A DNA stretch of 64,000 nt, taken from an uncultured Clostridia bacterium. Its GTDB lineage: Bacteria > Bacillota > Clostridia > Christensenellales > Borkfalkiaceae. The notes beneath the pieces were generated by a model. That model was not told the DNA's origin. It did no database searches and worked only from the letters and a program-made list of their open reading frames with translations. Positions 25,913 through 34,755 of this stretch are shown here, in pieces (the stretch's first letter is position 1; each line of letters opens with the position of its first letter). The translations under genes were made by a program, and so were the position numbers. Where the stretch lies: assembly GCA_947631905.1 (NCBI GenBank), contig CANRND010000002.1, forward strand, positions 62,001 through 126,000, in the 5' to 3' direction.

Positions 25913-27859
25913 TTATTTCAGGCTTGCGCTGTGTAAAACGTAGCCCGTGGAGTTCGCCATGAGGTTATACTCCAAAACAAACTGTTTTACACTGTGCGCA
26001 GGGACCTTGACCGTGTAAACGTACGACTTATCGAAGCCCTGCTCCCACTTTCCGAAAGTATTTGCATCGCCGTGGACCATCGAATAACCTTCGGTGCCGG
26101 GGATCCGTTTTCCGTCCATATCGCGCACCATTGTGACGACCGCGCCTGTGCAACGGATCTTTACGGAGACCTCCCGTTCCTTATCGCCCTGGTTGACGAA
26201 CGTAAACACGTCCTGGTAGTCTTTCATCCAGTTGCCGATGTTCGGGAACACCCCGCGGGTATCGTAGTAATTGCACCCGACGGTAATGGGCTTTTGCTCG
26301 CCGTCCCCTTTCTTCTTGTTGAAGAGGGTGTGGAAAGAAGTCATATCCGTGCCGACGGCGTCATGCGCCTGCTGTACGTCGAGGTGGGTCGCCCAACGCG
26401 TTCCGTTCTGCGTATGCGCCGTGGTGTTGGGAATGGGAGAACCCGGTTCGCCCGAAGAGGGTGCGTCTTCGCTGTAATAATTGGTGTAGGTGACGGGAAG
26501 GTCTTGTTCGGGCGTTGCGTCGTTGAACGTCCACGTCGCCTGGTTGTCCACAACGTAGCCGACGTCCTCGCCCGTATGTACCACGCCGTACGCTTCGGGA
26601 TCGGTGATGCCGAGATGGGTATCGCATCCCTCTCCGCCCGGCTTTACTTTCGCCACGTCGTTATACACATAATACGCGCCTTCCGCTTCGCCCACAACGT
26701 CGAAGAGGACCGCGCCGTTCGCGCAGGTGCTGTACGTGGAGCGGCGGTTTGCCGTGCCGCCTACGCTGAACCCGCCGAACGCGTCCGATGTCGTCCCGCC
26801 CATGACGTATATATATTTCCCTGCGGGGATACGGTATGTGGTAGGCTGGAAATCGTGGACCATATACTCGCCCGAAAAGCCGTAGTAGCCGTCGTACAGC
26901 CTCTTCTGGCTCTCGTTGAGGTCGCTCAGATCGGGGAGTTCGAAACGCGTATTATAGAAGTCGATCCACTCCTTTTCGCCGAGGAACGCCCCTGCGCCGT
27001 CTAACTGCCAGCCGATGTTCCGCACGGTGATGTACAGATCGTCTTTGCCCGTGTTGGTCACGCGGTAGCCGTAATACACGCCGTCGTCATCGAATGTCAT
27101 GCCCTCTGCCGCCGCCGCGTCTTTCAGTCCCGTGGTCTGCTGTTCGTAGGTGAAATAGACCGATTGGTTGGAGACGGGCTGGCGGGTGATGCACTTATTG
27201 ACGACCTGAGGACCCGCTTTGATGTCCTCGGGCGCGTTGCAATAGACGTAGAGAGTATTTTCACGCTTTTTGTAGTTGATGACCGCGGGTTCGAGGGGAT
27301 CGGCGTTCGGGTCTTCGGAGACCGTCTTGAAGCTCGACGGATCGGGCGCTTCGCCCAAATCGAACGGAAGCGGAGACTTGTTTTCCTCCGCCGTGACCGT
27401 TACGTTGACCCGCGTATTGACAGGGGTAGCGTTTACATAGACGATCTGCCCCTCTTGCAGGGAGACTTCAAGACCCTCCTGCCCCGATTTGAGTCCCGTA
27501 AGCGCGGCGCCGAGCTTTCCGCCCTCCTCATTATAGAGGACGACGGATTTCATGGCTTTGGTGCTGTACGTCACGCGGTATTTATCCGTCCAGCGCGCCT
27601 GCATTTTGAGTTTACAGCTCCCCGTTTCCTGTTCCGCCTGGATGGAGGAGAATTGCACGGTGGGTAGCCCCTCGTAATCTTTCGCGTCGAACGTCTCGTC
27701 GGCGGGCGTGACCGTTCCGAGGTCCGCCCCGCATTCGTCGCATTTGCCGTTGTTGTCGGAATCGACATGCGTTGTGTGCTGCGGGGTCTCTCCGCAGGCG
27801 CAACAAGCGCCGAGCATGAACAGCGCCGCAAATGCAACCGTAAATTTCTTAATAAACAT
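25913..27859 (-). CDS. Lipoprotein of unknown function, paralog B
   Basis: 648 residues; lipobox ACCAC (lipid Cys ~22), then HVDSDNNGKCDECG (~30-43). The rest is predicted beta-rich with no recognised domain. It is collinear with the upstream protein over its full length. Shared blocks include ITRQPVSNxSVYFT, VYYGYRVTNTG, GxKEWIDFYNT, YQPTTYRIPAGKY-type, YVMGGTTSD, ENGAVLFDVVGEAEGA-like, and VEYNLMANS near the end. Only 13 bp separate the two genes, and GGAGGA precedes the ATG. Conserved Trp/Tyr-rich stretches suggest ligand binding at the cell surface, which is an inference. Confidence 0.82.
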   Translation of the reverse strand: MFIKKFTVAFAALFMLGACCACGETPQHTTHVDSDNNGKCDECGADLGTVTPADETFDAKDYEGLPTVQFSSIQAEQETGSCKLKMQARWTDKYRVTYSTKAMKSVVLYNEEGGKLGAALTGLKSGQEGLEVSLQEGQIVYVNATPVNTRVNVTVTAEENKSPLPFDLGEAPDPSSFKTVSEDPNADPLEPAVINYKKRENTLYVYCNAPEDIKAGPQVVNKCITRQPVSNQSVYFTYEQQTTGLKDAAAAEGMTFDDDGVYYGYRVTNTGKDDLYITVRNIGWQLDGAGAFLGEKEWIDFYNTRFELPDLSDLNESQKRLYDGYYGFSGEYMVHDFQPTTYRIPAGKYIYVMGGTTSDAFGGFSVGGTANRRSTYSTCANGAVLFDVVGEAEGAYYVYNDVAKVKPGGEGCDTHLGITDPEAYGVVHTGEDVGYVVDNQATWTFNDATPEQDLPVTYTNYYSEDAPSSGEPGSPIPNTTAHTQNGTRWATHLDVQQAHDAVGTDMTSFHTLFNKKKGDGEQKPITVGCNYYDTRGVFPNIGNWMKDYQDVFTFVNQGDKEREVSVKIRCTGAVVTMVRDMDGKRIPGTEGYSMVHGDANTFGKWEQGFDKSYVYTVKVPAHSVKQFVLEYNLMANSTGYVLHSASLK

Positions 27860-27872
27860 ACTTTCCTCCTTT

Positions 27873-29780
27873 TCAAATCAAATCAACGCTGTGGCGCATA
27901 AACCCTGAGGAATTGGCCATGAGGTTATATTCCACGGCGATCTGCTTCACGGTGTGCGGGGGGATCACGATCTCGTAATGGCAGGCCTTGTCGAACCCGT
28001 CCTCCATGACGCCCGCCACCTTGTCGGAGCCGTGGAACATCGCAAAGAAAGGCTTTAACCCCTCGTCCATGACGCGCTTGCCGTCCATCGTGCGGAGCAT
28101 GACGGGAATGCACCCGTTGGGCGTAATATTGATGCGCACCGTGCGCGCCTTGTCGCCCCGGTTGACAAAGGTGAAGATGTCCTGCAAATCTTTCATCCAG
28201 TTGCCCATGTTGGGGAGCTTGCCGACGCTGTCGTAATAGTTGCAGCCGTAGACGATGGGATTGCCGTTCTTATCCACCGTATGGAAGAGGGTGACGTCGT
28301 TGCCGATCGCCTCGTGGTGCTGTTGCACGTCGATATGGGTGACCCACTCCGTCCTGTTGAGCTGGCGGTGTGCTTTCGTCCCCTCGATGGGTGCGTTGGG
28401 CGTTCCCGTTACGCCGCCCTCGCCTTCGACGCGGCTCGTTCCCACTTCGTCGCTGTAATAGTTGGTGTAATTCACGGGAAGAGCTTGGGCGGGCGTTGCG
28501 TCGTTGAAGACCCACGTCGCCTGGTTGTCGATCACATAGCCCTCGTCCCAGCCGCAGGAGGCGGCGGGCTGTAACCAGCCGCCCTGGTGGGTATCGCAGC
28601 CCTCTCCGCCGGGAGCCACCTTGCCGATGTCGTTGTAGATATAGAACGCGCCCTCCGCCTCGCCCACAACGTCGAAGAGGACCGCCCCGTTTTCGCAAAC
28701 GGCGTTATTGGACATCTTGTTCGCCGTGGAAGCCACGTTGAAGCTACCGAACGAGTCCGATGTCGTGCCGCCCATCACATACATATATTTTCCAGCGGGA
28801 ATGCGGTAGGTGGTAGGCTGATACCCTGCCAGAATATAGTTCTCCGCAAAGTCGTAATAGCCCTTATAAAGGCGCATCTGGCTCTCGCTCAAATCGCTGA
28901 AATCGGGAAGCGCGAAATTCGTATTGTAGAAGTCGATCCACTCCTTTTGGCCTAAATACGCGCCTTTGTCCGAGAACTGGAAGCCGATATTCTTGACCGT
29001 GACGTACATATCCTCCGTCCCCGTGTTGGTCACGCGGTAGCCGTAGTACACGCCGCCCACCTCTCTGCTCTGGTGTTCGAACGTGAAGTACACAGACTTA
29101 TTGGACACGGGCTGGCGGGTGATGCAGACGTTCACCGCCTCCGGCGTAAGCGTCTCAGGCGCGTTGCTGTAAACATAGAGCGTATCTTTCCGCTTTTGGT
29201 AATTGAGTTCCGCCGGTTCGAGAGGGTCTACCGACGGATCTGCGTCGGTCGTTGAAAATTCCGAGGGATCGGGCGCCTCCGCAAGATCGAAAGGAAGCGG
29301 CGCACTGTTCTCTACCCCCTTTACCGTAAAGCGGGCCGCCGTTTTCACGGGATCGACGCATGCGTATACGATCTGCCCCTTTTGCAGGGAGAGTTCGAAA
29401 CCGTTCTCTTTTTGGAGCGGGGTCGTGGCGATCGCCTCGCCCTGCTCGCTGTAAAATTTGAGGTCCTCTACCGCTTTCGCGCTGTATGTAACTTCATACG
29501 TATCCGTCCACGGCGCGCGCATTTTGAGAACGCAGTTGCCCTCTTCCTGCACCGCCTGCACGGAGGAAAATTGCACCACCGGCAGATCCTCGTATTGTTT
29601 CACGTCGAAAGGTTCGCCCGCGACGGGGCCTTGCGCGATCTCCGTGCCGCATTCGTCGCATTTGCCGTCCTTATCGGCGTCCACATGTACGGTATGCGGT
29701 TGGGGTGCGGGATCGCAAGCGCAGAACGCCCCCAACATAAAGATCCCCGCCAACGCCACCGCGATTTTTTTCCCTAACAT
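27873..29780 (-). CDS. Lipoprotein of unknown function, paralog A
   Basis: 635 residues from the ATG at 29780, chosen because GGGAGG precedes it and it opens a clean signal peptide; an in-frame ATG at 29825 lies in the promoter region. Lipobox FCAC, then HVDADKDGKCDECG. Full-length paralog of the next gene downstream, with long identical blocks (CITRQPVSN, EWIDFYNT, PTTYRIPAGKY, YVMGGTTSD). A central insertion/deletion region near 440-480 differs between the two. No enzyme motif seen. First gene of a two-gene transcript. Confidence 0.83.
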   Translation of the reverse strand: MLGKKIAVALAGIFMLGAFCACDPAPQPHTVHVDADKDGKCDECGTEIAQGPVAGEPFDVKQYEDLPVVQFSSVQAVQEEGNCVLKMRAPWTDTYEVTYSAKAVEDLKFYSEQGEAIATTPLQKENGFELSLQKGQIVYACVDPVKTAARFTVKGVENSAPLPFDLAEAPDPSEFSTTDADPSVDPLEPAELNYQKRKDTLYVYSNAPETLTPEAVNVCITRQPVSNKSVYFTFEHQSREVGGVYYGYRVTNTGTEDMYVTVKNIGFQFSDKGAYLGQKEWIDFYNTNFALPDFSDLSESQMRLYKGYYDFAENYILAGYQPTTYRIPAGKYMYVMGGTTSDSFGSFNVASTANKMSNNAVCENGAVLFDVVGEAEGAFYIYNDIGKVAPGGEGCDTHQGGWLQPAASCGWDEGYVIDNQATWVFNDATPAQALPVNYTNYYSDEVGTSRVEGEGGVTGTPNAPIEGTKAHRQLNRTEWVTHIDVQQHHEAIGNDVTLFHTVDKNGNPIVYGCNYYDSVGKLPNMGNWMKDLQDIFTFVNRGDKARTVRINITPNGCIPVMLRTMDGKRVMDEGLKPFFAMFHGSDKVAGVMEDGFDKACHYEIVIPPHTVKQIAVEYNLMANSSGFMRHSVDLI

Positions 29781-29816
29781 AAAGCCTCCCTCTTTGCAAA
29801 TGGTTTCACAATTTCC

Positions 29817-29844
29817 ATTATACACAAAAAGAGAGGCTTGTCAA
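29817..29844 (-). promoter_or_regulatory. Sigma-A promoter with A/T tract for the paralogous lipoprotein pair
   Basis: Minus strand: TTGACA (29839-29844), 16 bp, TATAAT (29817-29822). Upstream (29845-29890) is GAGAAAATTTTTTTC in plus reading. The leader is ~30 nt. Same design as the promoters at 16336 and 25717. Confidence 0.85.
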
Positions 29845-29951
29845 GTTGTTGTGAGAAAATTTTTTTCTTTTCTTGGAATTTTATCTCAAAATTCCTCAAA
29901 AAACCTTAAAAAAACTTTCATAAGAAAATTTTTTTCAGTAATTCCACCACA

Positions 29952-31010
29952 TCATTCAATGGGGACCTCGTGTCCCGTTTCCGCGGAGCGGTATACCGCG
30001 TCGAGGATCTTCATGAGTTCCACGCCGTCGTCGGCGGAAGCGAGTACGGGGTTCTTCCCCTGCGCGGCGCCCACGAAAGAATCAATCTCGCACCGGAAGG
30101 CCCTCTCGAAGTCGAAGCCCGTGCTTGCCGCAAGATTGACGTCGGCGAGATAGTCGTTCATCTCGGTGTAGAGGCGGAATTCGGGGTCGAGCTTTACGCC
30201 GCCTTTTGTGCCGAAGAGTTCGATGTTCGTCTCGTCCTTGCCGAGATTGAGGCTGAACCCCGCCTGAACGTCGAGAACGGCGCCGTTGTCGAAGCGGATA
30301 AGCGCCGCGGCAAGGTCCTCTACGTCGCAGACATCGGCGCTCGCGGTGACCGTTGCGCTGTAAGCGCGGGGGGTGCGGATGTTTTTGCGGTCCCCCAGTT
30401 TACGGAAAGACGCGCCGTACACCGAAACGGGTTTGGGATTGCCCATGAGATAGCGGACGAGGTCGATGACATGTACGCCCAAATCAATTAAAGGTCCGCC
30501 GCCGGAGAGCGCTTTGTTGCCGAACCACCCGCCCGGGTTGCCGTTCCTGCGCACATACGAGGCGCGCGCAAAGTAGAGTTCGCCCAGATTCTCCCTGAAA
30601 TCGCGGATGACGGCCGCGTCCTGCCCGAAGCGGCGCACAAAGCCCACTTGCAGGACTTTTCCGTTCTTCTCCGCCGCACGGCGCATTTCCTCGGCCTGCG
30701 CGGCGTTCATTGCCATCGGCTTTTCGCAAAGCACGTGCTTGCCCGCGTTCAGCGCCGCGATCGCCGCGACGGCATGGGCGTTATTCCAGGTGCAGACGCT
30801 CACGAGATCGATCTCGGGCGTCTTTTCCAGCATTTCGTCATAGCTCTCGTACAGGGCGCTCACGCCGAACTCTTCCCCGCGGCGGCGGAGGGTTTCGGGA
30901 TTGATGTCGCAGAACGCCACGAGTTCCGTATCGGGATTGTTGAGATAGCTCGTGATGTGCCAGCGAGAGATGTTGCCTACGCCGATGACGGCGACTTTCA
31001 GTTTTTTCAT
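29952..31010 (-). CDS. Gfo/Idh/MocA family NAD(P)-dependent oxidoreductase
   Basis: 352 residues. The Rossmann fold opens with VIGVGNISRWH; CEKPMAMNA near 95 carries the family EKP motif, and LIDLGVHVIDLVRYLMG near 175 holds the usual catalytic Asp/His pair. The substrate is a sugar, inositol or derivative, unspecified by sequence. It follows the sugar isomerase gene by 25 bp and probably acts in the same pathway; the AraC regulator upstream may control both. Confidence 0.9.
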   Translation of the reverse strand: MKKLKVAVIGVGNISRWHITSYLNNPDTELVAFCDINPETLRRRGEEFGVSALYESYDEMLEKTPEIDLVSVCTWNNAHAVAAIAALNAGKHVLCEKPMAMNAAQAEEMRRAAEKNGKVLQVGFVRRFGQDAAVIRDFRENLGELYFARASYVRRNGNPGGWFGNKALSGGGPLIDLGVHVIDLVRYLMGNPKPVSVYGASFRKLGDRKNIRTPRAYSATVTASADVCDVEDLAAALIRFDNGAVLDVQAGFSLNLGKDETNIELFGTKGGVKLDPEFRLYTEMNDYLADVNLAASTGFDFERAFRCEIDSFVGAAQGKNPVLASADDGVELMKILDAVYRSAETGHEVPIE

Positions 31011-31035
31011 AACGACACTCCTTTCCTTTGGATTT

Positions 31036-31869
31036 TCAGATCAATTTTTTCAAAAATGCGGCGGCAGTGCGGATGTCGCGCGCGGGGTCTTCGCCGCATT
31101 CGCGTTCGATGGTCAAATAGCCGTTGTAGCCGATGGATTTGAGTGCGGCGATGTATTCTTCCCATTTCACGTTGCCCTCACCGAGCGGGACCTCCGTGAA
31201 ACTGCCTTCGGGCGCGGGTTCCACGCCGTAATATTCGGCGGCATAGATGCGGCGGGTATCCACAAAGTAGTTCTGCACGCCGTCTTTCGCATGGGTATGT
31301 ACGATATAATCTTTCAGAGTTTGCACCGCGCGGACGGGATCGTCCCCCGCACACATGACGAGGTTGGCGGGATCGAGATTGACGGAAACGCCGCGGCTTC
31401 CGAGGCCGTCGAGGAACCCTTTCAAAAGTTCCGCGCGTTCGGGACCCGTCTCCACGGCAAACTTCCCTTCCATGCTGTCCGCAAAGTCCGCAAGCTCGCG
31501 GCAGACGAGGTGCATGCTCTCATACTGCGGGCAATTCTCCTCTTCGGGGACAACGCCGATGTGCGTGGTGACGATATTCGTCCCCAGCTCTTTGGCAATG
31601 GCCATCACCCGCTTCTCCCGTTCGATGAGGTCGCGGCTCTCCGCGGGGCGGTAGAACATGCGGCAACCGAAATCGCCGCAGAGCGCGGAGACTTCCAGCC
31701 CCTCGCCCGAGAGAATGCGTTTTACTTCCGCGAGTTCCGCGGAGGTCATATCCGTGTTGACGGTCCCCGCGGCATAGACCTGCACCCCGTCCGCCCCCGC
31801 TTTTTTTGCCGCGGCGGCGGCCTGTTTGAAATCCATTTTGAAACTTTCGATCATTGCGCCGATTTTCAT
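31036..31869 (-). CDS. Sugar phosphate isomerase/epimerase (xylose-isomerase-like TIM barrel)
   Basis: 277 residues of the AP-endonuclease-2/IolE-type fold. Likely metal ligands appear in order: FAVETG (Glu), NLDPANL (Asp), VHTHAKD (His) and LTIERE (Glu) near the C-terminus. GGAGGA precedes the ATG and a promoter lies at 31897-31924. It probably interconverts keto/aldo or epimeric sugars with the adjacent Gfo/Idh enzyme. Confidence 0.88.
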   Translation of the reverse strand: MKIGAMIESFKMDFKQAAAAAKKAGADGVQVYAAGTVNTDMTSAELAEVKRILSGEGLEVSALCGDFGCRMFYRPAESRDLIEREKRVMAIAKELGTNIVTTHIGVVPEEENCPQYESMHLVCRELADFADSMEGKFAVETGPERAELLKGFLDGLGSRGVSVNLDPANLVMCAGDDPVRAVQTLKDYIVHTHAKDGVQNYFVDTRRIYAAEYYGVEPAPEGSFTEVPLGEGNVKWEEYIAALKSIGYNGYLTIERECGEDPARDIRTAAAFLKKLI

Positions 31870-31896
31870 TTTCGTTCCTCCAAAAATATTGGTTTC

Positions 31897-31924
31897 ATTA
31901 TAACATAAAAATGAAAAAACACAA
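31897..31924 (-). promoter_or_regulatory. Promoter for the isomerase-dehydrogenase pair
   Basis: Minus strand TATAAT (31897-31902), 16-bp spacer, TTGTGT (31919-31924). The -35 lies within the stem of the preceding terminator, so the two elements share DNA. Confidence 0.6.
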
Positions 31925-31948
31925 CCGTAAAACTTCTCACGGTTGTGT
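31914..31948 (-). terminator. Rho-independent terminator after the AraC regulator gene
   Basis: A 10-bp stem (ACACAACCGT at 31919-31928 with 31939-31948) is followed on the minus strand by a T-run (31914-31918). Confidence 0.88.
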
Positions 31949-31964
31949 CAAAAATTACGATTTT

Positions 31965-32711
31965 TTAACTTTTCCACTTTTTGGCGGCGCGGTAGTAGGT
32001 GTTGGGGCTTTCAAACCCGCACTCCGAGAGAACGTCCGCCACCCTCTTCCCGCTTTCGAGAAGGCGGGCGGTGCGGGAAATGCGCAGGCGGTTGAGATAG
32101 TCGCGGAAGTGCATCCCCGTAAAGCGGTTGAAGAGCGCCGAAAAGTAGTTGGCGCTGTATCCGAAGCGGTCCGCCACCGAGCGCAGGGTGAGTTTTTCCG
32201 CAAAGTTGTCGTCGAGATAGCGCAGGATCTCGGCGGCGCGGGGGAAGTCCGCTCCCGCCCGCATGTCGGGCGGCGCCGCGTCGTGAAGGGTCCCCAAAAA
32301 CACGTCCACATACCCCGAAAGGACCAGACGGTTGCCGCCCTGCCGCGCGTACAGGGTCTCGATGAGCGCCAAAAGTTCTTCTGCCGCCCCGCCCGCAGGC
32401 AAAAAGTTGGGTAATCTTCCGCCGAAGAACTCCTTATAGCGGGCGGTGTATTCCTCGCTCAGCATGACGACGGTCACGGCGGACTCCCCCACAACGTCGT
32501 AGTAATGGACGTCGAGGCTGTTGCAAATGCCGATCTCTCCCGCGGAGAGGACGCGTTCGTCGCCGTTGATCACGACCCGCTCTTTCCCCTCCGTGACGGC
32601 GATGATCTCCATCGCGTTGTGGAAATGGGTCGGCGTGCGGTTGTTCCGCGACTTCATGACGGAAAAGTACCTGCTCCCGTCCGCTTCCCGTTCGTAAAAT
32701 GAAAGGTCCAT
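31965..32711 (-). CDS. AraC family transcriptional regulator
   Basis: 248 residues. An N-terminal cupin-like sensor (~1-110, with THFHNAMEI) precedes a C-terminal pair of helix-turn-helix motifs (~150-245: LTLRSVADRFGYSANYFSALFNRFTG and the conserved VADVLSECGFESPNTYYRAAKK). It likely responds to a sugar and controls the isomerase/dehydrogenase genes downstream or a nearby glycan operon. Its promoter abuts the ATG, predicting a leaderless mRNA. Confidence 0.9.
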   Translation of the reverse strand: MDLSFYEREADGSRYFSVMKSRNNRTPTHFHNAMEIIAVTEGKERVVINGDERVLSAGEIGICNSLDVHYYDVVGESAVTVVMLSEEYTARYKEFFGGRLPNFLPAGGAAEELLALIETLYARQGGNRLVLSGYVDVFLGTLHDAAPPDMRAGADFPRAAEILRYLDDNFAEKLTLRSVADRFGYSANYFSALFNRFTGMHFRDYLNRLRISRTARLLESGKRVADVLSECGFESPNTYYRAAKKWKS

Positions 32712-32717
32712 GACCCC

Positions 32718-32746
32718 ATTATATCATTTCTTCCGCTTTTTTGCAA
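32718..32746 (-). promoter_or_regulatory. Leaderless-type promoter of the araC-family gene
   Basis: Minus strand TTGCAA (32741-32746), 17 bp, TATAAT (32718-32723), then exactly 6 bp to the ATG at 32711. The predicted start site coincides with the A of ATG. GGGG lies in the 6-bp gap but would not be transcribed if the start is at the normal distance. Confidence 0.8.
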
Positions 32747-32807
32747 TCGTTTGAAAAAATTACACAAATTTTCATTTTTCAAACCGCACACAGCCGCCGC
32801 GGACAGA

Positions 32808-32837
32808 GAAAAACGGGCAAGCCCAAACGCTTGCCCG
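32808..32837 (-). terminator. Rho-independent terminator after clpX
   Basis: A 9-bp stem (CGGGCAAGC at 32814-32822 with 32829-32837) and a T-run on the minus strand end the tig-clpP-clpX operon. Confidence 0.9.
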
Positions 32838-32852
32838 CCCGTTCCTATGCGC

Positions 32853-34085
32853 TTACGCGCTCTTTTTGTACACAATCTTCGGCCGCGCGCCCTTTTCGAC
32901 GCAGTCGCGCGTGATGATCACTTCTTCCACGTTCTTCTCGGTGGGGATGTCGAACATGATGTCCGTCATGATCCCCTCGATGATCGTCCTGAGGCCCCGC
33001 GCGCCCGTTTTGAGCCTGATCGCCGTGTTTGCAATCTCGCGCACCGCCTCGTCCTCCACCGTCAGTTTCACGCCGTCGAAGCCGACGAGCTTTTGGTACT
33101 GTTTGATGATGGCGTTCTTGGGCTGGGTGAGAATGCTCACGAGGGCGTTCTCGTCGAGCGCCTGCAAGCTCACCACGATGGGGACCCGCCCCACAAACTC
33201 GGGGATCAGCCCGAACTTCGTGAGGTCCTGCGGCTTTACGTCGTCGAGCAGGGAATAGTCCACCTCGTTGTCCCCGAGCTTGACTTTACTGCCGAACCCG
33301 AGGCCCGTATCGTCCTTGCGGGCGCTCACGATCTTATCCAGTCCCACAAAGGCGCCGCCGCAGATGAAGAGAATGTTCGTCGTATCGATGCGCATGCAGT
33401 CCTGCTGGGGGTGTTTTCTGCCGCCCTGCGGAGGGACGTTCGCAACCGTACTCTCGATGATCTTCAAAAGCGCCTGCTGTACGCCCTCGCCCGAGACGTC
33501 CCGCGTGATGGAGACGTTCTCCCCTTTGCGCGCGATCTTATCGATCTCGTCGATATAGATGATGCCCCGTTGCGCCCGCTCGATGTCGTAGTCCGCATTC
33601 TGGATGAGTTTCAAAAGGATGTTCTCCACATCCTCGCCCACATAGCCCGCCTCGGTGAGCGTGGTCGCGTCGCTGGTGGCGAACGGAACGTTCAGAATTT
33701 TGGCAAGGGTGCGGGCGAGCAACGTCTTTCCGCTGCCCGTGGGGCCGAGCAACAAAATATTGCTCTTTTCGATCTCCACGTCGTCGTCTTTCTTGCCCGC
33801 GGCAAGGGAATTGATGCGCTTATAGTGATTGTAGACCGCCACCGAAAGCACCCGCTTCGCCTTGTCCTGCCCGATGATATACTGGTCGAGTTCCGCCTTG
33901 ATCTCGGCGGGTTTTTTCAGCTCCACCTGCTCTGCGGGCGCGGAAGAGGGCGTTTTATCGAGAATGTCCTTGCAAAGTTCCACGCATTCGTCGCAGATAA
34001 AGATCCCGTCGGGACCCGCGATGAGCTTTCTCGTTTTTGATTTTTCCTTTCCGCAGAAAGAACAGCATTGTTCGTATTTTGCCAT
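32853..34085 (-). CDS. clpX: ATP-dependent Clp protease ATP-binding subunit ClpX
   Basis: 410 residues, normal ClpX length. The N-terminal zinc-binding domain has CSFCGK...CDECVELC (~9-40). Walker A GPTGSGKT lies near 118 and Walker [11 protein letters not shown] near 180, followed by the sensor and ClpP-binding loop region. It unfolds substrates and feeds them to ClpP, encoded directly upstream. AGGAG precedes the ATG. Confidence 0.97.
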   Translation of the reverse strand: MAKYEQCCSFCGKEKSKTRKLIAGPDGIFICDECVELCKDILDKTPSSAPAEQVELKKPAEIKAELDQYIIGQDKAKRVLSVAVYNHYKRINSLAAGKKDDDVEIEKSNILLLGPTGSGKTLLARTLAKILNVPFATSDATTLTEAGYVGEDVENILLKLIQNADYDIERAQRGIIYIDEIDKIARKGENVSITRDVSGEGVQQALLKIIESTVANVPPQGGRKHPQQDCMRIDTTNILFICGGAFVGLDKIVSARKDDTGLGFGSKVKLGDNEVDYSLLDDVKPQDLTKFGLIPEFVGRVPIVVSLQALDENALVSILTQPKNAIIKQYQKLVGFDGVKLTVEDEAVREIANTAIRLKTGARGLRTIIEGIMTDIMFDIPTEKNVEEVIITRDCVEKGARPKIVYKKSA

Positions 34086-34161
34086 GTTCGCTCCTATACT
34101 AAGTATGGATCCGTTGGGATCCCGGAGTTGCTTCCCTTATGGTTTCCGCCCGCGGGCGGAA

Positions 34162-34755
34162 TTATCTCTTTTCGTAAACCCTGTCGATGAGTCCGTATTG
34201 AAGCGCTTCGTCCGCCGTGAGATAGTTGTCGCGGTCGGTATCCCGCTCGATCTCCTGCACCGTCTTGCAGGTGTTGTGCGCAAGAATGGCGTTCATTCTC
34301 TGTTTGATGCGCAGGATATGCTCCGCCTGGATGCGGATGTCGCTCGCCTGCCCCTGCGCGCCGCCGAGCGGCTGGTGGATCATCACCTCGCTGTTTTTGA
34401 GCGCATAGCGCTTGCCGCGCGCGCCCGAAGAGAGCAGGAACGCCGCCATGCTCGCCGCCATGCCGATACAGATGGTGGATACGTCGCACTTGATATAATT
34501 CATCGTGTCGTAAATGGCAAGTCCCGCCGAAACGGACCCGCCGGGGCTGTTGATATAGAGACTGATGTCTTTGGACGGGTCTTTCCCTTCGAGATAGATG
34601 AGCTGCGCCACCACCGTGTTGGCAACGGCGTCGTCGATCTCCCCGCTCAAAAAGATGATACGGTCTTCGAGGAGGCGCGAATACAGGTCATAACTGCGCT
34701 CCCCGCTCGAAGTGCGCTCCACAACATAGGGAATGAGTACGTTTTTCTCGTTCAT
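34162..34755 (-). CDS. clpP: ATP-dependent Clp protease proteolytic subunit ClpP
   Basis: 197 residues. Catalytic Ser102 in GMAASMAAF and the His in [10 protein letters not shown] (~127) are present, and the oxyanion and handle regions are conserved. The ATG follows directly on the trigger factor stop, with GAGGAG inside the tig 3' end serving as ribosome-binding site. Confidence 0.97.
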   Translation of the reverse strand: MNEKNVLIPYVVERTSSGERSYDLYSRLLEDRIIFLSGEIDDAVANTVVAQLIYLEGKDPSKDISLYINSPGGSVSAGLAIYDTMNYIKCDVSTICIGMAASMAAFLLSSGARGKRYALKNSEVMIHQPLGGAQGQASDIRIQAEHILRIKQRMNAILAHNTCKTVQEIERDTDRDNYLTADEALQYGLIDRVYEKR

